A stretch of DNA of 6,408 bases from JBBRMY01 sp038230595 (GCA_038230595.1 JBBRMY010000139.1:1-6408), one strand, 5' to 3'. Counted from the first letter of the stretch, positions 1-6,111 are shown. Notes: generated by a model from the letters alone, not told the origin. A program made the numbers and translations.

Positions 1-113
1 CTCAACCTATGAAGCTTGAAGATCAGGAATTCTCTGATGTTAGAATTAAAAGAGCCATCTCTGAACGAACTGAATCATTAAAAAAAGAGCTTCCAAAAAT
101 TTTATGGGATTAG
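1..113 (+). CDS. mobile mystery protein A, C-terminal end (partial)
   Basis: Reading frame 3 is open from the window edge to a TAG at 111-113 and encodes about 36 residues. The tail begins QPMKLEDQEFSDVRI and ends PKILWD. It resembles, from memory, the C terminus of mobile mystery protein A (TIGR02612), a helix-turn-helix (XRE-like) regulator nearly always found just upstream of mobile mystery protein B. The DNA-binding part lies outside the window, so the call rests on this tail plus the complete B gene that follows. The last 10 nt overlap the start of the B gene, which suggests translational coupling. By analogy with toxin-antitoxin pairs, A would be the antitoxin or autorepressor; this is inference. 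Confidence 0.72.
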   Translation, partial: QPMKLEDQEFSDVRIKRAISERTESLKKELPKILWD

Positions 114-700
114 ATCTGAATTATAATTCCGGACAAACACCTATTGATGAGGATGAAAAAGATGGATTACTTATACCAACTATCACAACAAGGGAAGAAC
201 TTGATGAATTTGAAATGCATAATATTGAATCAGCCATACAATGGAGCTTATTAAAAAACTTCAAACAAAAAGAAATGTTCACTGAAGCTTTCATTAGAAC
301 ACTTCACAAAAAAATGTATGGGGATGTATGGGGATGGGCAGGAGAGTTTAGAAAAACAAACAAGAACTTAGGTGTTGATAAATGGGAAATAGGCTCCGAA
401 CTAAAAAAACTTCTGGATGATACTGTTCATTGGATAACTAATAAAATTTATTCTCCGGATGAAGCCGCTATAAGATTCAAGCATAGGATTGTAAGTATTC
501 ATTGCTTCCCTAATGGTAACGGAAGACACAGCAGATTGATAGCTGATATAATTATTGAAAAGATATTTAAACAACCGGTGTTTACATGGGGGGCTGGTTA
601 CATACCGGAATACAAAAATGTCAGAGCTGATTACATCAGATCTTTAAAAGCAGCTGACCTTGGTGACTATTCTCTTTTACTAAACTTTGCACGATCATAA
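104..700 (+). CDS. mobile mystery protein B, Fic-domain protein (putative toxin)
   Basis: A 198-residue protein matching the mobile mystery protein B family (TIGR02613) in its N-terminal GQTPIDEDEKDGLLIP stretch (residues 10-25), the following ITTREELDEFE segment, and its Fic domain. The Fic flap region is around residues 71-90 (MYGDVWGWAGEFRKTNK). The catalytic loop is HCFPNGNGRHSR at residues 133-144, giving catalytic His133, the GNGR anion-binding turn and Arg144. Fic enzymes usually transfer AMP or another phosphate-containing group from a nucleotide to a protein hydroxyl; the target here is unknown. The usual acidic residue after HxFx is Asn137. No clear [ST]xxxE[GN] inhibitory motif is seen in the protein, which fits control by a separate partner encoded upstream. 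The ATG at 104 overlaps the end of the A gene. Composition is AT-rich (100 G+C in 300 nt at 181-480, hand count). Confidence 0.9.
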   Translation: MGLDLNYNSGQTPIDEDEKDGLLIPTITTREELDEFEMHNIESAIQWSLLKNFKQKEMFTEAFIRTLHKKMYGDVWGWAGEFRKTNKNLGVDKWEIGSELKKLLDDTVHWITNKIYSPDEAAIRFKHRIVSIHCFPNGNGRHSRLIADIIIEKIFKQPVFTWGAGYIPEYKNVRADYIRSLKAADLGDYSLLLNFARS

Positions 701-1900
701 TTGAAAGCTATAACCCGTACCGTCTGGATATTATCCCTTGTAAGTCTTTTCACAGATACTGCCAGTGAAATGCTTTATCCGGTTATGCCGGTTTATTTAA
801 AAAGCATTGGGTTTTCTATTTTGCTTATCGGAATTCTTGAGGGGGTTGCAGAAGCAACGGCGGGGCTAAGTAAAGGATATTTCGGAAAGCTATCTGATGT
901 TTCCGGAAAGCGTCTTCCATTCGTTCAGATGGGCTATGCATTAAGTGCGATATCAAAACCAATGCTTGCTGCTTTTGTTTATCCGCTTTGGGTATTTTTT
1001 TCAAGAACAATTGACCGTATCGGTAAAGGCATTCGCACCGGAGCAAGAGATGCTTTGCTTTCTGATGAAGCAACACCGGAAACAAAAGGTAAGGTGTTCG
1101 GCTTTCATCGTTCTATGGATACCACAGGAGCAGTGCTGGGTCCTTTCTTTGCGCTGGTCTATCTTTACTATAATCCGGGACAATATGTTACTTTATTTTA
1201 TTTAGCATTCATTCCCGGTGTTTTGGCTGTCGCTGCTTCGTTCTTACTTAAAGAAAAAAAACATCATCAGCAAAAAGAAAAAGTAAGAACTCCGTTCTTT
1301 TCTTTTCTAAAATACTGGAAGCAAAGCCCTGAAGATTATCGGAAACTTCTCATAGGATTACTGGCTTTTACCTTATTCAACAGTTCTGATGTTTTTCTTC
1401 TACTGAAAGCAAAGCAGTCAGGATTAAGCGATACAATGGTTATAACAGTTTATATTTTTTATAATATTGTATTTGCAATATCGGCGTTTCCTCTCGGCTC
1501 GCTTGCTGACAGGATAGGATTTAAAAAATTATTTATTGCCGGGCTCGTCCTGTTCTCAGCAGTTTATTTCGGAATGGCTGTTAACGATAATATGTATTTC
1601 TTCTTCGGAATATTTTTTCTTTATGGAATATACGCGGCTGCAACGGAAGGAGTATCAAAGGCATGGATCAGCAATATTTCAGATAAGAAAGATACTGCAA
1701 CAGCCATTGGGACTTACTCATCTTTTCAAAGCATTTGCACAATGCTTGCAAGCTCGATAGCAGGATATATCTGGTTTCAGTTTGGCGCAAATGTAACTTT
1801 CATTGTTACCGGTATCTCAACTCTTTTGATTATTATTTATTTTCTTTTTTCAGTTAAACCGCCTGAACTATTACACAAAAATGTTATGAAATCAGATTAA
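701..1900 (+). CDS. MFS transporter
   Basis: A 399-residue hydrophobic protein with the features of a 12-segment major facilitator superfamily permease. MFS motif-A-like loops appear in each half: GKLSDVSGKR at residues 62-71 and GSLADRIGFKK at 266-276. A family-typical DRIGKGIRTGARDALL lies at 105-120. A long, Lys-rich cytoplasmic loop (about 184-215) separates the two halves. It probably exports or imports a small solute using the proton gradient; the substrate cannot be read from the sequence. The start is TTG at 701, immediately after the TAA of the Fic gene and in the same frame. No ATG or GTG lies upstream within the open frame, and the next Met (residue 24) would delete most of the first membrane segment. 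No Shine-Dalgarno sequence is evident, so translation may depend on ribosomes finishing the Fic gene. G+C near its start (138 of 300 nt at 841-1140) is well above the Fic gene. Confidence 0.9.
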   Translation: MKAITRTVWILSLVSLFTDTASEMLYPVMPVYLKSIGFSILLIGILEGVAEATAGLSKGYFGKLSDVSGKRLPFVQMGYALSAISKPMLAAFVYPLWVFFSRTIDRIGKGIRTGARDALLSDEATPETKGKVFGFHRSMDTTGAVLGPFFALVYLYYNPGQYVTLFYLAFIPGVLAVAASFLLKEKKHHQQKEKVRTPFFSFLKYWKQSPEDYRKLLIGLLAFTLFNSSDVFLLLKAKQSGLSDTMVITVYIFYNIVFAISAFPLGSLADRIGFKKLFIAGLVLFSAVYFGMAVNDNMYFFFGIFFLYGIYAAATEGVSKAWISNISDKKDTATAIGTYSSFQSICTMLASSIAGYIWFQFGANVTFIVTGISTLLIIIYFLFSVKPPELLHKNVMKSD

Positions 1901-1920
1901 CTAAGTGTCACGAATAAACT

Positions 1921-1957
1921 CCCCCTACCCCCTCCTTGAAAAGGAGGGGGATTTTAT
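1921..1957. terminator. C-rich/G-rich palindrome, terminator-like and possibly an interspersed repeat
   Basis: A perfect 10-bp stem (ccccctcctt at 1928-1937 pairing with aaggaggggg at 1941-1950) encloses a 3-nt loop and is followed by attttat. It is preceded by another C-run (cccccta at 1921-1927), so a slipped pairing is also possible. It sits 27 nt after the MFS stop codon, where a factor-independent terminator would be expected. The T-tract is short, so it may be a weak terminator. From memory, similar C-run/G-run palindromes recur as dispersed repeats in Bacteroidota-type genomes. Confidence 0.55.
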
Positions 1958-2026
1958 GAACTCTCTTTAACCCCTTTTTAAAATAAAGTATCTTCAAGCT
2001 TAACCATTTTTTATTTATCTGATTTA

Positions 2027-3391
2027 TTGATAAAACGATCCGACACAAGAATAATTCTTGCACTTGCCATTCCGGCAGTGATGCAGACTTTAACTAAGTC
2101 TTCTTTCTCTCTTATTGATTCTTTCTGGGTCGGTAAGCTTGGGAGTGTTCAGCTTGCTTCCATTACAGTTTCTAATTTCCTGATGTGGGGAATTATTTCC
2201 ATGGCAGAGATCATTTCGAACGGCACAAACTCTCTTGTTGCTCAATCAACAGGAGCAGGAAATGAACCACTCTCAAAAAAAATCTCAACCCTCAGCATTC
2301 AGACAACATTATTCTATTCATTTCTCGTTGGAATCCTTCTGATCCCTGTGCTGAAATATCTTTACGATATAATTGATCTGAATCCGCTGAACAGAAATTT
2401 CAGCAACGACTACCTGATAACTTTTCTTATCGGCTTGCCGTGCATTCTTCTTCTTTCAACAGTTACATCTATCTTCAGGGGATATGGTGACACAAAGACT
2501 CCGTTCTATCTATTAATAATTTCTGCATCCCTTAACTTTCTTATCTGCCCGCTTTTGATTTTCGGAGTGAATGGGTTCTTAAGATTTGAGATACAGGGAG
2601 CGGCAATGTCAACTTTATCAGCTTATCTCATAGCAGCAATAGTTGGAATATTTATTCTTAAAAAAAGAGGACTGATCGATAAAATATTTATTTTTCATTT
2701 TGACAAAAAAATTGTTCTCGAAACTTTCAGAATAGGATTTCCGCTGGCTTTGAACGGAGTTGCATTCTCAATGATATATGTGTTTGTTTCTAGGTTCGTT
2801 GCAAAATACGGAGATACCGGACTTGCAGCCTTAGGTATCGGACACAGGTCTGAATCGATTGCTTATCAGACATGCGTTGGTTTTGCAATGGCTGCAACAA
2901 TAATGGTTGGGCAGTACATGGGAGCAGGTAAGCCGGAGCTGGCATCTAAATTCGCATGGAAGATAGTTCGGATCGGTTCAGTTGCAATAATCTCTTACTC
3001 AGTTCTGCTTTTTGTTTTCAGTGCTGATGTTGCAGGAATTTTTACTTCTGACCCAGATGTGATCTATCATGCATCTTTATACAATAAGCTTGGAGCTGTT
3101 GTTATGATCTTTACAATGCTGGAAACAATTTTAACAGGTGCATTTTCAGGAGCAGGCTATACTTCACCTCCTGCTATCACCGGACTCGTCTTTAATTTTT
3201 TAAGAATCCCTGCCTGCGCTTTATTTTCCAGCATATGGGGTCTTGAAGGAATATGGTTCGCAATTTGCCTGTCAGTTGTTGTTAAAGGTGTAGTTTTATC
3301 TCTCTGGTTTAAAAAAGGGAGCTGGAAAAAAATGAAATTCCGGCTGGGACAGCCTGATGAGAGCATTGCAAAAGCAATGGAGATAGAATAA
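2027..3391 (+). CDS. MATE-family efflux transporter
   Basis: A 454-residue polytopic membrane protein with two homologous MatE halves and about 12 membrane segments, the normal length for the family. Family marks include LALAIPAVMQT at residues 11-21 (first segment), FWVGKLGS at 33-40, RGYGDTKTP at 151-159 with the following NFLICPLLIFG near 170-180, GIGHRSESIAY at 270-280, and VGQYMGAGKPELA at 294-306 in the second half. MATE proteins (NorM/DinF-like) export cationic drugs or metabolites in exchange for Na+ or H+; the substrate is not predictable here. The start is TTG at 2027. The frame is open upstream to a TAA at 1979-1981 but holds no ATG or GTG, and the first internal Met (19) would cut the first helix. 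It is probably transcribed separately from the MFS gene, since the palindrome at 1928-1950 lies between them. Confidence 0.93.
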   Translation: MIKRSDTRIILALAIPAVMQTLTKSSFSLIDSFWVGKLGSVQLASITVSNFLMWGIISMAEIISNGTNSLVAQSTGAGNEPLSKKISTLSIQTTLFYSFLVGILLIPVLKYLYDIIDLNPLNRNFSNDYLITFLIGLPCILLLSTVTSIFRGYGDTKTPFYLLIISASLNFLICPLLIFGVNGFLRFEIQGAAMSTLSAYLIAAIVGIFILKKRGLIDKIFIFHFDKKIVLETFRIGFPLALNGVAFSMIYVFVSRFVAKYGDTGLAALGIGHRSESIAYQTCVGFAMAATIMVGQYMGAGKPELASKFAWKIVRIGSVAIISYSVLLFVFSADVAGIFTSDPDVIYHASLYNKLGAVVMIFTMLETILTGAFSGAGYTSPPAITGLVFNFLRIPACALFSSIWGLEGIWFAICLSVVVKGVVLSLWFKKGSWKKMKFRLGQPDESIAKAMEIE

Positions 3392-3618
3392 AGATTTTAA
3401 TACTTTTAAATGAAGGGAGCAGTTTGTGAAATTAATATTACAAGTATTGAAAACTAAAAATTGCTTTTATTGTTACAATGCCAGGAAAGTTTTTTAAGAA
3501 ATACAGAAGCTCTTAGAATGATTGGAGTTGGAAATTTTAGAACAGACAAACTCTGTATATAACTTTAAGACTTGATCAGCGTATAATTTTATTAGGCTCT
3601 TTAAACTAAAATTCGGAT
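3392..3618. other. intergenic spacer upstream of the ankyrin gene, candidate promoter region
   Basis: This 227-nt AT-rich spacer holds only very short reading frames (the ATG at 3410 runs 15 codons), and none looks like a gene. A TATAAT sits at 3582-3587, 31 nt before the ankyrin ATG, and a TATAACTTTA at 3558-3567 is close to the Bacteroidota -7 consensus (TAnnTTTG). Neither has a convincing upstream element at the right distance. A small hairpin (ACAGA 3542-3546 with TCTGT 3552-3556, 5-nt loop) lies just upstream. Promoter activity for the ankyrin gene is inferred mainly from position. Confidence 0.3.
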
Positions 3619-4122
3619 ATGAGTAATGTTTCAAGAAAAAATTTCATTTCAGGCAGCTTCTTCGGAGCGCTTACTGTTGCAGCAACCGGAGGTATTTCAC
3701 TTTTAAATGCTCAGGATAAAAACAAAAAACCTGATGCTCTTGACAAAGATCTTGTAAAAGATTTTATAGTTAAAGGACATAATGATCTTGATGGAGTTAA
3801 GGAATTGCTTTCCAGAGAACCCGGTCTCCTTAATGCATGCTGGGATTGGGGCGGTGGTGATTTTGAAACTGCTCTTGAAGGCGCAGGTCATATGGGAAGA
3901 AAAGATATTGCGCAATATTTAATTGGCAGCGGAGCCAGAATGAATATATTCTGTGCTGCTATGCTTGGTCAGATGGATATTGTCAGATCAATACTCACTA
4001 TGAATCCCGATCTGAAGTCATCCAAAGGTCCGCATGGATTACAGCTTCTGCATCATGCTAAAAAAGGCGGTGATGAAAATCAGGCTATGATCGAATATCT
4101 TCAGAGCATCAATGCAAACTGA
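3619..4122 (+). CDS. exported ankyrin-repeat protein
   Basis: A 167-residue protein. The N terminus has a Tat-like motif, SRKNFI (residues 5-10, Arg-Lys rather than Arg-Arg), then a hydrophobic stretch to about residue 29 and a plausible cleavage site after LLNA (28-31). It is therefore probably exported to the periplasm, possibly folded. The mature part carries about three degenerate ankyrin repeats: 45-70 (HNDLDGVKELLSREPGLLN), about 84-108 (ALEGAGHMGRKDIAQYLIGSGAR) and about 109-132 (FCAAMLGQMDIVRSILTMNPDL), ending in a capping segment with GPHG (137-140). The WDWGGGDFETAL segment (75-86) and the GPHG segment look, from memory, like a recurring family of small bacterial ankyrin proteins. 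Ankyrin repeats mediate protein contacts; the partner is unknown. The ATG start has no clear Shine-Dalgarno sequence. The gene appears monocistronic and ends at the shared hairpin at 4178-4207. Confidence 0.82.
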   Translation: MSNVSRKNFISGSFFGALTVAATGGISLLNAQDKNKKPDALDKDLVKDFIVKGHNDLDGVKELLSREPGLLNACWDWGGGDFETALEGAGHMGRKDIAQYLIGSGARMNIFCAAMLGQMDIVRSILTMNPDLKSSKGPHGLQLLHHAKKGGDENQAMIEYLQSINAN

Positions 4123-4177
4123 TCGTAGGAAATCGGATGCAGTTTAAAAGTTAAACGATCGAAATTTATTTTTAAAT

Positions 4178-4207
4178 AAAAAACGCGGCTAATTGCCGCG
4201 TTTTTTT
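4178..4207. terminator. bidirectional intrinsic terminator
   Basis: Six A residues (4178-4183), then a GC stem cgcggc (4184-4189) / gccgcg (4195-4200) with loop taatt, then seven T residues (4201-4207). The A and T runs can extend the stem, and each strand presents a GC hairpin followed by a U-tract. It lies 55 nt after the + strand ankyrin gene and 39 nt beyond the stop of the - strand DUF1573 gene. It can therefore end both converging transcripts. Confidence 0.88.
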
Positions 4208-4246
4208 ATAATTTTTTTGAGTTAAGGAAAGTAAAAAAACTTTTTC

Positions 4247-4693
4247 TTATTTCAAGCTCGGATCTATCTCTGCTGTAAAGGTAAGAACTTTTTGTGGTTC
4301 TTTGCTGTCATTAGAATAAACCATAACAGTTTTTTCCTGCTTGCCCTCTCTGCCTTCAGTATTGAAAGTTATCTTGATCTCGCCTTCTTCGTTCTTCTGA
4401 AATTCTTTTTTATCGCCTGTAGTAACTCCAGTGCATCCGCATGAAGCCTGAACTTTGTCTATAACCAGAAGTGCATTTCCTTTATTCTTAAATCTGAATG
4501 TGTAGTCGATCTGCGGACCTTGCTTTACTTTTCCGAAATCATGTTTTATTTCAGTGAACGCAATTCTTGCGCCGTTAACAGAAGCTGAGATCTTTGAGTT
4601 TGAAACAACAAAGAACATAATTGCAAATATTGCAATCAGTCCTGCTGTTAGAAAAGTAATTTTCTTTCCTTTTGATTCTATTATTTCTGACAT
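4247..4693 (-). CDS. membrane-anchored DUF1573 protein
   Basis: A 148-residue protein. A short cytoplasmic Lys-rich start is followed by one membrane segment (about 12-31) and an outer domain of the DUF1573 family (PF07610). Family marks are HDFGKVKQG at residues 51-59, FRFKNKGNALLVIDKVQASCGCT at 66-88 with the Cys85-Gly-Cys87 pair, an acidic/gly region where PGe is usual (about 101-105), and FNTEGREGKQEKTVMVYSND at 110-129. The fold is an immunoglobulin-like beta sandwich; its biochemical role is not established. It is the last gene of the - strand run, 179 nt after the MauE gene, with a palindrome array in the gap. The start is ATG (4691-4693), preceded by an A/T-rich leader with no Shine-Dalgarno sequence. 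Transcription likely ends at the hairpin at 4178-4207. Confidence 0.9.
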   Translation of the reverse strand: MSEIIESKGKKITFLTAGLIAIFAIMFFVVSNSKISASVNGARIAFTEIKHDFGKVKQGPQIDYTFRFKNKGNALLVIDKVQASCGCTGVTTGDKKEFQKNEEGEIKITFNTEGREGKQEKTVMVYSNDSKEPQKVLTFTAEIDPSLK

Positions 4694-4740
4694 GATATTA
4701 TTTTTAAAGTTTTATTTTATTTTTTCTAAACATTACGAAA

Positions 4741-4864
4741 GAACAGGTCGCTCCTACGGAGCTAATTACTTATTGATCTTATGTGTTACAAACAGGGCCG
4801 CTCCGATGGAGCTAGACTTTTACTAGATCTTTTGTGCTACAAACTGGTCGCTCCTACGGAGCTA
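4741..4864. repeat. array of three short palindromes with exact 50-nt period
   Basis: The core gctcc-NNN-ggagc occurs at 4750-4762, 4800-4812 and 4850-4862, so each starts exactly 50 nt after the last. The 5-bp stem is identical in all three; the loop is tac, gat, tac (plus strand). Flanks are also shared: aac(a/t)gg before the core, cta after ggag, and gatcttNtgtgYtacaaac between cores 1 and 2 and again between cores 2 and 3. The array is thus about 2.5 copies of a roughly 50-nt unit. It lies in the 179-nt gap between the - strand MauE and DUF1573 genes and would be transcribed as three hairpins if the operon is read through. From memory, this palindrome type is dispersed in many copies in some Bacteroidota-like genomes. 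Confidence 0.85.
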
Positions 4865-4872
4865 TTCAGCAA

Positions 4873-5409
4873 TTAAGTGTTAGATGTTTCAGTATTAGTT
4901 GCTGCTGGATGTGATGAATCCGGAAGCACAGGGTCGTTTTTCAAGTCCCCTTCCTCATTTCTAACATCGGTAACTGCTATTTTGTTGCAAAAGATGAAGA
5001 CTATCAGTGAACCGGCAAGAAGGAATATATCTTCAATTATCCTTGCTAAAATATCAGATTTTGATCCTGCAGTTTCAAGAGAAAAACAACCGCAGCTTAT
5101 GTCAAGTCCGCGGGCATATGCTGAAATAAGTGCTATCAGAAATACTGAAAGCATTGTTGTAATCCAGAATGAGCTTCCTTTTTTCATTCTTCCGCTCAAA
5201 AGCAGAACTCCGCAAAGAAATTCCAGCATGGGAATTATTATTGCTGCAATATTTACAAGTCCGTCAGGAAGTATTCTGTAATTATATATCGCCTTTGCAA
5301 AGCCTTCCTGATCAAGCAGCTTACTGAGTGAAGAATATACAAATATTGTTCCTATCAGGATCCTAAATACTATTTGAAGCCATTTATTCGAAAGTGATTC
5401 TTTTATCAA
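4873..5409 (-). CDS. MauE/DoxX-type redox-associated membrane protein
   Basis: A 178-residue protein with about four membrane segments (about 11-28, 51-72, 82-99, 121-142) and a hydrophilic tail rich in Asp, Ser and Thr (148-178). Family marks are FRILIGTIFVYSSLSKLLD (15-33), the PMLEFLCGVLLLSGR stretch (60-74), and GLDISCGCFS (101-110), whose Cys106-Gly-Cys108 corresponds to the MauE CGCFG signature. MauE helps form disulfides in methylamine dehydrogenase; relatives outside that pathway are annotated only as redox-associated. No methylamine genes are present here, so a general thiol role is more likely. The start is TTG at 5409: an in-frame TAA directly precedes it and the next Met is residue 61. 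It is 65 nt downstream of the rhodanese gene, probably in one operon. The end of the gene lies 8 nt beyond the palindrome array. Confidence 0.85.
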   Translation of the reverse strand: MIKESLSNKWLQIVFRILIGTIFVYSSLSKLLDQEGFAKAIYNYRILPDGLVNIAAIIIPMLEFLCGVLLLSGRMKKGSSFWITTMLSVFLIALISAYARGLDISCGCFSLETAGSKSDILARIIEDIFLLAGSLIVFIFCNKIAVTDVRNEEGDLKNDPVLPDSSHPAATNTETSNT

Positions 5410-5474
5410 TTAATTTTTCTGAAAAATTTTCTAAAATTTTAAATTTAATAACTCTGTCAGCAATTATTGCTTCT

Positions 5475-6095
5475 CTATTGGATCTTTTCTATTGGATTCT
5501 TTTCTACCGGATATCCTGCGTCTTCCCATTCCTGATAGCCGCCTAAGTAAATATTAACCGAATTAAATCCTATTTTTGCTATTCCATAAGCAATGTCTAT
5601 TGATACTTCACATTTTCCGCCTTTGCAATAACAAACTAATATTCCGTCCTTATTATATTTTCTGAATTTTTCAGTTTTTTCTTCCTTCGTCAGCTTTGTA
5701 AGCTCTTCATAGGTAATATTGATCGCGCCTTTTATGTGACCTGCTTTAAATTCTTCCGGAGTTCTTCCGTCAATAAATAATGCATTCAGGTCAAAGAATT
5801 TTTTTGCCAGATCTATCTTGATATTCTCAGGCTTGTAAAAACCTGCAGGGTCAAGCTGCCTGTTTGACATCGGATTTATTTTTTTTACACCTGAAGTATC
5901 GTATGGATCATTCATAGGCAGCCGTATCTCGTTTGCCTTGGTGAGTAGGCTGTCACTTTTTGCTGTTGAAAGTCTTGACTGATAATCTCCGACTACAGGA
6001 ACGCCCTTCGAAGAAACAAAATTAATAGCAAAGCCGCATACAACTGCGAGAAGTAAAATTATTCCTATCTGCTTTGGTAAGCTGTAATTATTCAA
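5475..6095 (-). CDS. membrane-anchored rhodanese-like sulfurtransferase
   Basis: A 206-residue protein. An N-terminal hydrophobic segment (about 9-27) acts as signal or anchor, a linker of about 60 residues follows, and one rhodanese domain covers about 93-198. Domain marks are LFIDGRTPEEFKAGHIKGAINI (106-127), including Asp109, Arg111 and the GHIKGAINI strand, the active-site loop CYCKGGKCE (155-163) with Cys157 as the likely persulfide cysteine, and the C-terminal GGYQEWEDAGYPVE (185-198). Rhodaneses carry sulfur as a cysteine persulfide. The extra Cys155 and Cys162 around the active cysteine are notable. The start is TTG (6093-6095); no ATG, GTG or other TTG lies upstream before the in-frame stop at 6141-6143, and the first internal Met is 62. 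It starts 16 nt after the stop of the upstream gene and precedes the MauE gene. The domain is predicted to face the periplasm. Confidence 0.9.
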   Translation of the reverse strand: MNNYSLPKQIGIILLLAVVCGFAINFVSSKGVPVVGDYQSRLSTAKSDSLLTKANEIRLPMNDPYDTSGVKKINPMSNRQLDPAGFYKPENIKIDLAKKFFDLNALFIDGRTPEEFKAGHIKGAINITYEELTKLTKEEKTEKFRKYNKDGILVCYCKGGKCEVSIDIAYGIAKIGFNSVNIYLGGYQEWEDAGYPVEKNPIEKIQ

Positions 6096-6111
6096 TTTTT
6101 TATTATGTTCT

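Noticed and set aside
825..1760. Several open frames of 60-86 codons on both strands inside the MFS gene
   Set aside because: All lie wholly inside a well-supported transporter gene and show no family features of their own.
3157..3366. A - strand open frame of 69 codons inside the MATE gene
   Set aside because: It is antisense to the conserved C-terminal half of the MATE protein and has no recognisable features.
3410..3522. Two tiny + strand frames (ATG at 3410, 15 codons; ATG CCA GGA near 3479, 12 codons) in the spacer before the ankyrin gene
   Set aside because: They are too short, have no ribosome binding site and show no recognisable peptide features.
3703..3915. A - strand open frame of 70 codons inside the ankyrin gene
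   Set aside because: It is antisense to the ankyrin repeats and looks like a low-complexity shadow.
4228..4243. A weak hairpin (aaagt / acttt) just beyond the DUF1573 stop
   Set aside because: The stem is five A/T-rich pairs, and the strong GC hairpin at 4178-4207 already explains termination.
4554..4826. A + strand open frame of 90 codons running through the start of the DUF1573 gene and into the palindrome array
   Set aside because: It is antisense to a convincing DUF1573 gene, and its second half is simply a translation of the repeat units (RSYGA-type peptide), which often produces spurious hypothetical proteins.
4741..4864. Reading the 50-nt periodic array as a mini CRISPR
   Set aside because: Only three short palindromic cores are present, the intervening sequences are similar to each other rather than unique, and there are no cas genes; tandem or interspersed palindromes fit better.
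4877..5281. A + strand open frame of 134 codons opposite the MauE-like gene
   Set aside because: The - strand frame shows clear membrane segments and the CGCFS motif; the + strand product has no recognisable domain and is a shadow frame.
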